A DNA stretch of 64,000 bases from Agaricus subrufescens (Eukaryota > Basidiomycota > Agaricomycetes > Agaricales > Agaricaceae): the NCBI GenBank assembly GCA_029945375.1, contig CM057067.1, positions 806,001-870,000 of the forward strand, read 5' to 3'. Every line of letters begins with the position of its first letter. Within the stretch, counting starts at the first letter, position 1. The notes beneath the pieces were generated by a model. That model was not told the origin of the DNA. It was given only the letters and a program-made list of their open reading frames with translations, and ran no database searches. Below are positions 12,396 to 24,691 of this stretch, one piece after another. A program made the translations under genes and the position numbers.

Positions 12396-15300
12396 CTATG
12401 CGATCCCATTCAACTTGCGTGAAAACGCCTCCCGACATTGATAATGGGTGACCTCCCCACTGTCATTAAATCAGTCTCAAGCTGACAAAAAAGTAGCATC
12501 ACAAATACTCACCGAGGTGCATGAACGGCAATAACACTATTCCCAATCCTCTTATGACACTGCGGACATCTAGCGGGGTGAATCAACATCAGGAAAGACA
12601 AGAAGACAGAAAGAAACCAACTCACATCCGACTATCAGTAACCCTCACTCTCCTCGTCTGTAACGCCATCAACCTTCTCGCAACTTGATCACCCCTCGCC
12701 TTACTCAAATGTCGAACGACCCTCGTATCAAAAATCGGTGCGCGCAACGCCTCAATCAGAAACGCTCGCACATCCTCCGCCGTGACAAGTGGCGGTAACA
12801 AGTTCAAGGTTTCCACTGGATCTAAACGCGGATTATGTCGCGAAATGAGTTCTAACGCAGGTGTAAGAAGGTCTGTCGGGGCTGGTGTGATTGTCGGTCT
12901 GAGATATATCCGGAGAAGGGTAAGGAAAACGTTCGATGTTGGTGACTTGGGCTGATAGATGCGTTTGCAGTACCTACGTCACACAAGCACATTTCAATTA
13001 GCATACGACAGACACAAGATAAAACAACAGACACCCACTCTTCAGCTTTGTAGTAATCATGGAGACGATAGACATAGAGCTCGAGTGCCTGATCATGTCT
13101 ACCTAGCCGTCCAAGTAATATGGCTCGAGCTTCGTACAGATCTTCCGCAACAATACAATTAGAACTAGGAAAACAAACAGGGAAATATAACATACCAGTT
13201 GGTGATAAGATGCCATACAGCCTATCAATTCCGATTTTATCATTCGTATTTAAGAATTGAAGCAGCTTTGCATAAATTTCCTTCCTCGTCGCTAAAAAAG
13301 CACTACCATCAGCATACGACTTGTGTTCACTAAGTCAACACTACTTACATTCCTCATTCCTCCTCTTCGCATTCAGAGTCATGCTGATGTACAATTCCGC
13401 CAATCTATCATAGTATACAGGCGTTTCTTCAAGGCGTTCCTCAATGATATACTCCAGATATTTGACGCAAATCTTCGGGTCGATACTCTCAAGGTAATTA
13501 GCCACGGCTTGGTGCGGCAGTTCGACATCTTCTGAGAGGAAAATCTAAAGCATAACATAGTTCACAATCCGGGTTTAACCGAATTCAAAGCGGCAGATGT
13601 CGTACCTCAAAACCCATGTCCGCATCCTGGTCGAAAATCCATCGAGAGTATTGGAATATATGATCTAGATATTCTGGCCCTAGTTTCTGGAGGTAGATTA
13701 TTGAGGGACGAAGTTTGTCTTCCATCTCAGACACTTCTTCACTGAGACTACAAACCAATTGACATCAGCGGTGAGATAGTACTGCAGATATAAACTCAAA
13801 CACGCACTCTCTGAGTAACTGTAACGCCTTGGCATGCATTTTCTTTCCATAGTACAGATCTTTTAGCTCCGCGAATCTCTGAAAAATGTAAATCAACGCA
13901 TTAGTATACTATCAATCGTATAATAAACTCTACTCACCTGAATACCTCTCAAATCTTCCTCAACTTCACTAACCTCACACCAATTCGGGATCGAGCAAAA
14001 GTTTTTCAGCAAGCCAGGCCGCACAATGATGTATGATTTATACAACGCCGTGTCCACCACTTGAGCAAATCTCAACAACTCTTCCGGTGTCAATGCACTC
14101 AGTGGGGCATCCGGAAGAGCGAACAGATCGTCGACGGGTACTTCAGATAACGGTTTGTGGTCGTCATATTGATTCTGAAATGTTATGTTGACCGAGGTGA
14201 GCGCGTGATATAGTTTGGTACGTCTATCGACAAGGTAAGCAGTGAGGGCCTCTATGGAACGGCGGAAATCATCTGTGGATGAAGGTATTCATTCATGGAC
14301 GTGGCTCATGGAGCGAGTGGCTCACCTCGGACAACACCCCGTCGAGTACTGTGGATTGACGCAGTGTCAGAGTCGCTCTTCTCTCTATGCCCCTGAGCAC
14401 CCAGTAAACCCAGGCCAGCACCTTTCAATCGTTTGATGGCGCCAGCTCCCACCACGCCACTGAGTGAGCTTGTAACAGTGCTACCCACGGGCTCCGATGA
14501 AGCCTTCCAATGTTTGCTTTCGACGGCCTCTTTTCCAGCACCTCCCTCCTCGGGCCGTACACTACTACCACCTACAGGAGGCGAAGATGAAGAATCAGTG
14601 TCGGAAGAGGGCGCGGGCCCGCCGTACAACCGTATCCACTCTTTCTGAGGAACGGACAACCTCCCCGACACAGCTTCAGAATAAAGAGCAACAACTTTCG
14701 TAGGATTGATATCCAGCTCAAAAAAGGTATCAAGAGCTTCTTTGAAATTGGATGCACGAAATTGGGATACGGCATTGAGTGCACGAATGCGTGTACGCCT
14801 TTGTGCCTTTGTGACAAAGTATTACATCAGGATATGAGGCAGAGGAAGAGTAGGGTGGAGTTAATGCGTACCTTGTCTGGAAGTGCAGTATCGTCTATGA
14901 CTTCAAGAAGCTTCAATGCATCCGCGTAACATCCACCCTCAACAAGTTCATCGATTTGATCAGCCCAAGGACACATGGTGAATTGCCATATCGAACTGCC
15001 TTCTGCTGCTGCTGCTGTCCTGTCCACCGGGGTAGTGATCATGTATAATGGAGATTTAGTTGAGGATGAGAAAAGGGGTATATGAATTGAAGCATTCTGG
15101 GCGGCAGTTGATGGACGAGCAGCAGCAGCAGTCTCTGTCGAAGACTTGCTGATAGTTGTGGACGATCTCGTAGGAGGTGAAGGGGAAGGGGAAGTGGGGA
15201 ACGGTATCGAGAAAGTTTGAAATACGTGAGGGGAGATGGACGAGCGGACCTGGACAACGCTTGTAGGTATCATGCTTGGCGGTTGTTGTGCAGCAGCACT

Positions 15301-16608
15301 AGACACACTAGGCGCAATAGAGGCGGAATCCGACGCCGCAAATGTGTCGAATGATTCAGAAGGTACGGCACCGGCAGGAAACACGGAAAAGACATAGGGT
15401 CGAATATAGGCTATCTCGTCAGGAGGGGCTATCCATTGGATGTTCTTCTCTCTTGAAGGTTTTCCGTCTTTACCAACAAAAATTCCTTCATCTTCATCCA
15501 GAAATGCTAGTCAGAATACATTGGGCATATAAAACAAGAACCACATACGGTCTTTCCCAATCATCACTTCCCCATCATTGACGGGGGCAATCGTTGGCTT
15601 CGCTTTAGCGCCGAGTCCAAGCGACATGTATCCGGTCAAACCACTAAGTGCTCCCATACCCATCCCTGTCGACGTTGCCGTCGGAAGCGGGAGAGTCACG
15701 TCCACGACGCTCATCGTAGGGATAGAAAATATGGCGTAATCGGGCGCATAGGCAAATCCGGCTGTATCAGCATCAAGAAATGCTATCGCGCGGGGTGAAT
15801 GAGGTATAGCCGCTTCCTGCGATGTGATTACGCGTATGTCGTGGGGAGCACGGGAGAAGAGATTGAAACATACCTTGATTTCCTGAGCTTCTCCGTCTTT
15901 CCATGTATATATTACCACTTTTCTCCTGCATCCAACTACAAGCTGCGTTACCACACTTGGTATTGACATGTTCGTCGCTGCAGCACCAGTATCGGCAAAG
16001 CTGCCCCCAGCGAAGCTCCCGGGTAGTCCAATCGTGGTTGATGGAGGAGTAGATACATCCTTTCCTGGAACCGGTACTGAGGCAGGGGAATGCTGGATAG
16101 CGGTATGCAGACCAAACGAAAACGCTGCTTTGGCCTTGACAAGCACTGTGGGTGGCGAGAATCCTTGGACAGGAAAAAGTGTCACAGTCATTTCTACAGA
16201 CATATTAACAGTCAATATCATAACAAGATATACGATGCGGTTTTATTGACGCACCGGAGAGAACAATCAGCGAGTTGATCTCTCTGATAAATCCCAGTTG
16301 GTCTATTGCTCTTCTGACGAGACCCTTCCTTGTGTCAATTAACTTTGGGCCGGTGTCTCCATATTCACCTGCACTCCAGAGCTCTAGTGACGCGTAAGAA
16401 GCCATGCAGTCGACGCACCAGTCGTGTTATTGACTTCATATATGAATAGATTCCCAGTGCTTGTTCCGACATATAGTCTGTCGCCTTCGCATCACGGTTA
16501 AATAGAGCTCAAGAATGATGACCGAATCAACAGACCATGTTGACACAGGGACTCGGCTTTCTCTTTGAGAGAAGCCACTATTTGCTTAGGTGTTGAAAAT
16601 GGCGCCAT
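12396..16608 (-). CDS. VPS39: Vacuolar protein sorting protein VPS39/VAM6 (HOPS/CORVET-class tether)
   Basis: Subunit of the HOPS tethering complex that drives fusion at the vacuole through Rab7/Ypt7. The predicted N-terminus reads MAPFSTPKQIVASLKEKAES, followed by a citron-homology (CNH) beta-propeller. Its strands are visible around 16405-15500, for example LELWSAGEYGDTGPKLIDTR and AAFSFGLHTAIQHSP. The middle (about 15400-12600) is helical, clathrin-repeat-like. It includes the adjacent stretches QFTMCPWADQIDELVEGGCY and ADALKLLEVIDDTALPDKV, and later DLYEARAILLGRLGRHDQAL. The C-terminus has the Vps39 zinc-binding end: CPQCHKRIGNSVIAVHAPR (about 12570-12514), an intron, then GEVTHYQCREAFSRKLNGIA and a stop at 12396-12398. 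Serine/proline-rich inserts near 15384-15000 look disordered. Decayed copies of the first exon occur in the oxygenase array to the right. Confidence 0.9.
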
Positions 16609-16915
16609 GAGACTCGCTATAGCGAGAATGTCATCTGCAGGTAGAGCGTTATGGCGAAGTAGACCAATGAGTTACCAATGAGGTGATCCGGTTCTGGTGA
16701 CATCAGCCGAATTCAATAACTCCAAACAATTCCCCGGGCCGGCACGAGTGTCAATACCGCTTTTGTACAGTTGTGCCTCCTTATCATTGGCAGACGAGCA
16801 TTCAAACACCTCATAAGGAGGTCCAAAAAAAAAATTGTAGCTTCCTGGAGTGAAGCGAGCGCATAGATACATTGTCCGAGTCCTCGTAGAGATAGTATAG
16901 AATATCCGTCACGTT
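16609..16915. other. Spacer between VPS39 and the first oxygenase, founder copy of a duplicated flank
   Basis: This short region holds the VPS39 upstream sequence and the 3' flank of the first oxygenase gene. Its sequence (for example CATCTGCAGGTAGAGCGTT near 16630 and the block around 16700-16740) recurs in diverged form at about 19128, 21755 and 24420. It therefore belongs to the tandem-duplicated unit. Confidence 0.65.
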
Positions 16916-18545
16916 TCAGTTATAGTGCCTAACAATACCATTACCAATATGCTCTTTCTCTACCTTCACGTCTTTCTGCTGGACAGTTTTACCGTATGCA
17001 GCAGACCGTGCTCTTCGCCACTCCTCCATTGTTGGCGATTTACCCACATCAAAACGTCTCTTTATCCCAACCCGGCGGAGGACAGGACTCTGCGTAACAG
17101 GTTCAAGCTTGACATCATCATCGAGCAAAGCAAAATAGAATAATCCAACGCGGGCAGAGTTTTGTTGATCCTGCGGTGGTTGGACCACTCTATAATATAT
17201 CGAAAAATCAGCAAGTTTTCAGGTAAAAATCAGAGGCAACATACCTGTGAATTGTGGCACGATAATATCCACCCGAAAGGGCTTCCATAACGTCTCCAGT
17301 ATTGACTACCTGTGGATAGTCGAGTCGATTGGGACACAATTTAGAAATAGTCTTGAAACTTACTATAGCATTCTCGATGTACCTGACCCATTTCCACTGG
17401 CCGTCTTGAGTCAATACTTGAAGGGCTGAGATAGGTTGACTATAGAGAAGTGTAATGCTTCCGAAATCTACCTCTCGTTGTTCAATACCTCGACCTAGTG
17501 TTAGGAGACACTGAGCACCAACCCGTATGGCCCTTGAGCCAGACATTCTTTGATTTCTCCTCGTCTTCTGCAGATCTGGGGTAGCTTTGTGGCTTTGAGT
17601 CAGATATCGGATGCTCTCGGTGTATGACCCACTATTTCATGAATCGAACTGAATGAAAATGTTCTCAACGACTTCCAGATATAAAAAATGAGAAGAGTCG
17701 CTACCATATGATTCTCCGACAGCCTCAAATCTATGCATGTCGACAAAAGTCTCTTCGGGAAGTTCCAAGCCAATAGCGAGCAGTCTAACGCATGTCATCA
17801 GTCGCTTCGTAAAGAATTCCAACAGTAAATGGTCCAACCTCAACAAGGGGTACAAAATATTGAAATGATTGTGTTTGGCAAATGCCTCAATCTCTGGAAG
17901 AAGTGGCCGGATAATTTGAAAATGTTCCCGCTTGTTCACATCCCGATTGACTTCGTATTCATAAGCGCCAAGTTTAGTCAAGGCCAAGAGACAACCTACT
18001 ATTGTAGCACTCGAACTGATCACGGACTCCGTTGTCGATGTGCTAAAAATATCAATGCAATTAAAACGCGACATTCTCCGAAGCACGATGAAGACTGGAC
18101 ACACAAAAAACTCCCTCGGCTTGTAGCCTTGAAATGATCCTTCTGACCTAATAGCAGCATGATATTCTTGTTTCTCACTTTCACTAACATACTCGAAAGG
18201 AAGGTTAGCAATATCAAACATCCTCTTCGTCTGAACACTCGATGAGTAAGCAGCCAAATTTTGAAAGAGGATACTTATATAGGCACCTGCTCGGAAGTGT
18301 AGCCATGATTTATGACATAAAAAAATCCATGATTAGTCATGGCGTCGACAAGCTCTTTCGCGAGCCGCAAGCGCCCATCAGCTGTCTTAGCCTTGGATAT
18401 GTCAATGACAGGCAGATCAGCATAATCCACTAGTATGCAAAAACGTCAGCTAACTACCAAGGTAATTAGTGATCCAGGACCTACGCGCGACAACGGTGGG
18501 GGGAGGGGGTGTATATGGCGGGACTGTAGGAATCTGCGTGACCAT
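16916..18545 (-). CDS. 2-oxoglutarate/Fe(II)-dependent dioxygenase, isopenicillin-N-synthase-like (copy A)
   Basis: Non-haem iron oxygenase of the DIOX_N plus 2OG-FeII_Oxy type, probably cytosolic; substrate unknown. The start exon begins MVTQIPTVPPYTPPPPTVV. It leads into VDYADLPVIDISKAKTADGR and DAMTNHGFFYVINHGYTSEQ, the DIOX_N core. Later exons give RMFDIANLPFEYVSESEK, NRDVNKREHFQIIRPLLPEI and LLAIGLELPEETFVDMHRF. The first metal ligands H-x-D are split by an intron: KSKNVWLKGHT then DFGSITLLYSQPISALQVL. The distal histidine is in GGYYRATIHR, followed by VVQPPQDQQ and ARVGLFYFA. The protein ends GNGIVRHYN at 16916. Where the family usually has R-x-S to hold 2-oxoglutarate, this copy reads R-V-G. 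About eight introns of 50-60 bp. First of four tandem paralogues; splice sites appear intact. Confidence 0.85.
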
Positions 18546-19423
18546 GGTGGCGTGTGCGAGGTGTAGGTGGAACGAAGTCGGTAAACACAAGTGCACATGA
18601 CCCAAAGGGGAAGTGGCCTTGTATAGCTCTCACGCAGGACTGACATAAAGTTAGAACATCCAGAGAATCGGGGCCGACAATGAGTGTACCTATCAGAAAA
18701 GTAGGCCGATAAAACGGCGTGCACCCTTGTTGGTCATGAGCAGTGAGCTTAGAAGCAGAGGCACGTTCACAAGACTGCAACAATCAGCACGAGGCCAAAA
18801 GGTTTATGATTGAATGAAGAAATGTACCTGTCAGCTTTCGAAATTACTTTTGAAATGTTCCGCGGTGTTCGCAAATGTCGGCCATCTATGGGAAACATTG
18901 AGTATTACCCTGACTCGCCAGCTTTTCACCGGTGTTCAGATTACGATCTGGCCCTGGAGAAATTTTATGGGGATCATGTGGTAAGAGCCAGTCTCCTTTT
19001 CATTACGGCCAATTGAAACTCAAGAGTGATGCGAAAGTTCACGCTTACGCAGAACTCGGCTTTCACTGTGAGAAAAACGAAGAATGGATGTTGAGAACAG
19101 CGTCATGGGATCAGCTATAGTTGGAAAAACATCTGCAGGTAGAGTGTTAAGATTAAGTAGGCTAATGAGTTTACCAATTCAGTTTAAGTGCCATCTGCCA
19201 AACTCAACGGCAAGCACCACATAATCACCCAGCCGGTGCGAGTGTCAATGTTGTTATCTGCAGCTCCACGTGGGTGCAGTTAGCATATCGACATCAATAG
19301 ATCTCGCAAACAGTGAGGAAAGAAGTTCGGTGGTCTGTAAAGAAAAAAAAAGTACAACCTGAGGGGGCTATTCTCACCTCCGACTCCAGTTTCCTCGTAG
19401 AGATACAAAACCTAAGCATAGTT
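18546..19423. other. Spacer between oxygenase copies A and B
   Basis: Holds the copy A promoter region, a decayed VPS39 5' relic (separate entry) and the duplicated 3' flank of copy B. Short open frames here have no recognisable domain. Confidence 0.6.
19013..19145 (-). pseudogene. Decayed VPS39 5'-end relic 1
   Basis: Aligns by eye with 16508-16640, the start of VPS39 and its upstream flank. The relic has TGTTGAGAACAGCGTCATG where VPS39 has TGTTGAAAATGGCGCCATG (complement of its start codon). Also shared are ACTCGGCTTTC with AGAGAAGCCAC-like sequence, CTCAAGA-TGATG, and CATCTGCAGGTAGAG downstream. Substitutions and indels leave no open frame. It lies just outside the 3' end of oxygenase copy B, the same relative position VPS39 has next to copy A. 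Confidence 0.7.
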
Positions 19424-21040
19424 TCAGTTGTAGTACCTAACAATCCCGTTACCAACACGTTCATTTTCTATTCTTCCGTCTTTCTGTAGGATAGCCTGGC
19501 CGTACGCTGCGGTCCGTGCCCTTCGCCACTCCTCAACTGTCGGCGACTTATCCACATCAAAGCGTCGCCTTATCCCAACCTGCTGGAGGACGGGACTCTG
19601 TGCAAGAGGCTCAAGCTTGACATTATCATCAGGCAAAGCGAAATAAAATACTCCAACGCGCGCAAGTCGTCGTTGATCTTGCGGTGGTTGAACCACTCTG
19701 TTGCAAAATTAGCAAGTCTCGAGGTAAAATTTAGAGGCCTTAGATACCTGTGGATCGTTGCACGGTAATATCCACCCGAAAGGGATTCCATAGTGTCACC
19801 AGCATTGACGACCTTCGATTAGCCGGCAAATTGTAACAGAGTGTAAGAAGTAGTTTGTAAACTTACCATGGCATTCTCAATGTGCCTGACCCACTTCCAT
19901 TGGCCGTCTTGGGTCAGAACTTGAAGGGCTGAGATAGTTTGACTATAGAGAAGCGTGATGCTTCCAAAATCTACCCCACATCATTAGAATGTTGAATGTA
20001 GCATAAAATAGCAATGGATACCCACCCGTGTGACCCTTGAGCCAGACATTCTTTGACTTCTGCTCGTCTTCTGCAGATCTTGGGTAGCTGCGTAGTTTTT
20101 GAGTCGGATATAAGAGACTGATGCACAACCTACAATTTCATGAATCGTACTGAATGAAGATATTGTCAATGACCTCTTCATCTAAAAAATCAAGAGTTCA
20201 ATACCGGATGATTCACCAACGGCTTCAAATCTATGCATGTCAACAAAAGTCTCTTCGGGAAGTCCCAAGCCTATCGCAAGAAGCCTGGCTCGTGTGATTA
20301 GTCTCCCATAGAAGATCCTGACGGTAAACAACCTGACCTCAAGACGGGGTGCAAGACATTGAAATGATTATGTTTCGCAAATGCCTCAATCTCGGGAAGG
20401 AGGGGCCTAAGAATGGGAAAATGCTTCTGCTTGTTAACATCACGATTAACTTCGCAATGATGAGAACCGAAATCTAGCCAAGGTCAAGAGGCAACCTACT
20501 GTTATAGCCTTCGAACTGATCGCGAACTCCGTTGTCGATGTGCTACGCACAGGTGAGTACAATGAAAAGCCACGATTTCGGAACATGATGGAAACTGGGC
20601 ATACAAAAAACTCCCTTGGCTTGTAACCTCGAAACGATCCGTCTGACTTAATAGCAGCGTGATATTTGTGTTTCTCGCTTTCACTAACATGTTCGAAGGG
20701 GACATTAGCAATATCAAACATCCTCTGCGTCTGAACACTCGATGAGTAAGCAGCTGAACTCTTGGAGAGTAAATTTTTATAAGCACCTGCTCAGGAGTGT
20801 AGCCATGATTTATGACGTAGAAAAAGCCTTGATTTGTCATGGCATCGACGACCCCTTTCGCGAGCTGCAAGCGCCCGTCGGCTGTCTTAGCCTTCGACAG
20901 ATCAATGATCGGCAAGTCAGCATAGTCCACTGTGCATAGCATCAGCTACTTGCGAAGTAAAATAAAACTTGAGACCTACGCTTGACAGTGGTGAGGGGAG
21001 GGGGTGTATACGGTGGGATTGTAGGCATTTCCGTGGTCAT
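19424..21040 (-). CDS. 2-oxoglutarate/Fe(II)-dependent dioxygenase (copy B)
   Basis: Second tandem paralogue with the exon pattern of copy A. It begins MTTEMPTIPPYTPPPLTTVK, then VDYADLPIIDLSKAKTADGR and DAMTNQGFFYVINHGYTPEQ. A 56-bp intron precedes QRMFDIANVPFEHVSESEKH. The central part has FPILRPLLPEIEAFAKHNHF and LLAIGLGLPEETFVDMHRFE. The exon VRFMKF|YPRSAEDEQKSKN leads into VWLKGHT, and after an intron DFGSITLLYSQ completes H-x-D. The distal His is in SGGYYRATIHR. The C-terminus reads QRRLARVGVFYFALPDDN and ends GNGIVRYYN. The 2-oxoglutarate arginine is in R-V-G. I found no interrupting stop inside the inferred exons, so it is probably functional. Confidence 0.82.
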
Positions 21041-22064
21041 GATGGTGCTGTGAGAGGTGCAGGAGAAGCGGAATCAGCAAACAAAGTCCACACTGACCAC
21101 AAGAGGAAGTGGTTTGCATGGCTCTCACGTAGAATCGACATAAAGTTAAACCCTCGGGCATCATTCCCGAGGGCGATAGAACCTATTAAAATAGACTGAT
21201 AGATTGTCTTGTGCCCTTATGAGACAGAAGTTTAGAGCAGAGACATATTCACAAGATTGTGTTGATACCACCAGAAACGAATAGAAGCCAAAAGTTTCTG
21301 ACGCGCGATAGGAAAGGCAGATTGGAAACATACCTGTCAGACGAGTCAGTCGTGATGACAAAAAGAAACGACATCCAGGAATGAGGCGCCGTATGGGGCT
21401 GCATAAATCACGAAACAGACGATGATATAGTACCATGAAGACTGTTGAAATTACTTTTGAAACGTTCCATGGCGTCCACAATTCCCGGTTACCTTCCAGA
21501 ATCCTTGAGCATTCCCCACAGCCGCGGGCTGTTCACTGATTTTCATCTTTTGCCCAAAGTCTCCGAGGAGCATTGTGCGAATCATATGACAATAGCTTGT
21601 CGCCTTCCCACCATAGTGAATCAGTGTTCAAGAGTTACGACCAAAGTGAGAATCCGTGTTGACACAAAGCCGCGACTTTCTGTTAGGGAGAAGCTACTAG
21701 ACGTTTCTGTCCTGAGAATGGCGCCAGGCAGCTACTTGGCCAGACTGGAGAATCATCTGTAGGCAGAGCGTTGGAACCAAGTGGACCGATGTGTTACCGA
21801 TGCAGTACCGATGAGATGAATTTTAGATGATCCGCAGTGTCATTAGCAGAATTCAACAATAACAAACAGTCCCCCGGGCCGGCGCACCGAGTGCAGGTAT
21901 CAGTGCTGTGACACAGTTCCGCATCAGTACTATTTGGCAGGTTAACACCAAACCATTTTACAAACAGCGAGGAGGATGTCCGGTGGTGTGTGGAAGAATT
22001 AGCACTTGAGGAGACTGTGCTCGCCTCCGACTTCCTCATAGAGGTACAGAACCCGAGCATCACT
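21041..22064. other. Spacer between oxygenase copies B and C
   Basis: Contains the copy B promoter, the clearest VPS39 relic (separate entry) and the duplicated 3' flank of copy C. No intact gene was seen. Confidence 0.6.
21575..21775 (-). pseudogene. Decayed VPS39 5'-end relic 2
   Basis: Matches about 16470-16640 over roughly 170 bp. Shared blocks in order are CTTGTCGCCTTC (VPS39: TCTGTCGCCTTC), TCAAGA-T-ACGACC, GTGTTGACACA, GACTTTCT...GAGAAGC and GAGAATGGCGCCA (VPS39: GAAAATGGCGCCA, containing the complement of the start region). CATCTGTAGGCAGAGCGTT follows. It retains more of the VPS39 first exons than relic 1 but cannot encode protein. Position relative to copy C mirrors VPS39 relative to copy A. 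Confidence 0.72.
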
Positions 22065-23704
22065 TCAATTGTAATGCCTAATAACACCATTGCGAACATG
22101 TTCTTCCTCGATCATCCCGTCTTTCTGCAAAACTGCCTGACCATATGCTGCAGTTCGCGCCTTTCGCCACTCTTCCATTGTTGGTGTCTTATCCTCATCA
22201 AAGCGTCGTTTTATCCCTATACGTTGGAGGACAGGGCTTTGTGCAACGGGCTCAAGCTTGATATTATCATCAGGCAAGGCGAAATAGAACAAGGCGAGAC
22301 GTGTGTATTCCTGCTGATCTTGCGGTGGTTGAACGACTCTAAAGAGTAGGTCGAAATATCAACAAACACTTATCCAGAACATGAAGGAACCTCATACCTG
22401 TGAATCGTGGCGCGATAATAACCACCTGAAAGGGATTCCATGCCATCGCCGGCATTGATAACCTTCGAATGACCAAGCAAATTGAATACAATGTAAAGAA
22501 TAACTTTAGGACTTACCATAGCATTCTCGATATGCCTGATCCACTTCCACTGGCCGTCTGGAGTCAAAACTTGAAGAGCTGAAACCGGCTGGCTGTAAAG
22601 AAGTGTAATACTTCCAATATCTTCCTCGCATTGTCAGATGATTTTTATAAATATTTAAGTACACTGCCTACCCACCTGTATGCCCCTTGAGCCAGACATT
22701 CTTCGACTTCTCCTCATCTTCTGCAGACCTTGGATAGCTTCATAGCCTGTGGATCAAGGATACGATGCTGTAAATGCGCAACTCACTATTTCATGGCACG
22801 AACTGTATGAAAATGCTTTCAATGTCCCTCTCGCAGATAAGAAGCAAAAGTTTAGTACCATATGATTCACCAACAGCCTCGAATCTATGCATGTCAACAA
22901 AAGTTTCCTCTGGAAGTTCCAGGCCTATCGCAAGAAGTCTATTTCATACGGTCGGTCGCTCCGTGCGCAAGCTCTTTAACTGCAGGACAACCATGGTTAC
23001 CTTAATATGGGATGCAAAACATTGAAGTGGTTATGCCTTGCGAATGCCTCGATCTCAGGAAGCAAGGGCCGAAGTATTTGAGGGTGTTCACGCTTTGTTA
23101 CATCCCGACTAACTTCACATCTATGAGAAAGAAGTTCAACGAAGTCTAGGTAATGTGACTTACTGCTGTAGTGCTCGAATTCGTCACGAACTCCATTATC
23201 AATATGCTACGTGGACCATTTCAATTAAAAACGCCATCACCTCCGTTACACAGTGAGACTTCGCCTACAAAATATTTTTTTGGTTTGTAACCGTGAAACG
23301 ATCCAGTTTCCTTGATAGCGGCACGGTATTTTTGTTTCTCGCTTTCACCAACATGTTCGAAAGGGATATTAGCGATATCAAACATCCTCTTCGTCTTAAC
23401 GTTCAATGAATCAGGAGTCGGATCTTTCAAAGCATGTCTCGTAGTGGTACCTGTTCGGGTGTGTAGCCATGATTTATAACATAGAAGAATCCTTGATTTG
23501 TCATGGCATCGACTACTTCTTTCGCGAGGCGTATGCGCCCTTCAGCTGTCTTGACTTTGGACAGGTCAATGATAGGAAGGTCAGCATAATCAACTGTATA
23601 TAGCGTCAGCTAGTTCCGAGGTAGGTAGAAATCCGAGACTTACGCTTGACAGTGGTGGGAGGGGCGGGTGTATACGGTGGAACTCTCAGGGTTTGCGAGG
23701 ACAT
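22065..23704 (-). CDS. 2-oxoglutarate/Fe(II)-dependent dioxygenase (copy C)
   Basis: Third tandem paralogue. It starts MSSQTLRVPPYTPAPPTTVK. The DIOX_N core VDYADLPIIDLSKVKTAEGR and FFYVINHGYTPEQ follows, then KRMFDIANIPFEHVGESEKQ and ETGSFHGYKPKKYFV. The exon MKYYPRSAEDEEKSKNVW ends at LKGHT and joins a D-containing exon for the H-x-D site. SGGYYRATIHR carries the distal His. After VVQPPQDQQEYT the 2-oxoglutarate arginine lies in R-L-A followed by LFYFALPDDN. The C-terminus ends VRNGVIRHYN at 22065. It is the most diverged copy in the N-terminal exons. No frame-breaking change was found in the inferred exons. Confidence 0.8.
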
Positions 23705-24691
23705 GGTGGGCGCACTGCAAGAGAGGTAGATAGGACGAGGTCAGCAGACACAAGTCGACAATGATTACAAGAAGCAGTCATGCATAACTCCCACGAAGTA
23801 TAGTCGTGAAGTTATAACATCCGGTTTTTGTAAACGCCGGAGCGGAGAGTGAGAGAACATATTAAAATAACCTGATTTATTTTCCTGCACCACGCCGTGT
23901 CAAGATAGAGACATATCCGCAGGAAGATGCTTATCGCGTCATAAAACAACACGATGAAGCCAACAAAATTAGGACGCGATAAGGAGGGCAAGTCGGGAAC
24001 ATACGTATAGCAGAAGCCATTCCTAATCAACAAGGGATAGAATCAACGCCGAGGAATGAAGAGCGATACGCGTCTGCCTGGTTCCTAACTCCATGATGAG
24101 GATGGTGCTACAGACCGTGGATAGAACTTTTCAAATGTCCCTCAATTAAAGGGGAGACAGACCCTGCTTATGACGCTGAGACCATAAAGCCAGGTAGAGC
24201 CCATTAGAGAAAGTAGCAGATACCCGAATCACGAATCACGAAGCAGGAAGCTGGGCGAGGTTGCCTCGAACACGGAATGCTTGGCATATTTCACCCTCTT
24301 GACTTTTAAGGCTAACCGGACATCGTTAAGGCATGGGAAGGGTGGCACTGAGAAACAAAGGGGGGCATTTCTTTATTTCTCGAGTTATATCATCATCCTT
24401 GGCACTGATGAAGGCTGGAATGGTTTTGCAGAGAAAGCGTTAGGACCAAATAAGAGTTGGTACCAATCAGTTGCGTCATGGAACTAAATTCAACAATACC
24501 AAATAACCCCTATTTTTCAAACTCTATTGCGCCCAACGGTATATCTCACTGACACAGTCCACAACTCAGTATAGAAACAATCTCGCCGACCCCAACTAAA
24601 ACGGAAAACAGTTCCTTCCCGAAAATTCAGTAATAAAGCCGGAATTGCATTTCTCTCAATTTTATCGTAGATACAAACCCTAAGCACAATC
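23705..24691. other. Spacer between oxygenase copies C and D
   Basis: Holds the copy C promoter and the diverged 3' flank of copy D. The flank shares TTTTGCAGAGAAAGCGTTA near 24424 and AATTCAACAATACCAAATAA near 24487 with the VPS39-proximal flank. The VPS39 coding part is no longer recognisable here by eye. Confidence 0.55.
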
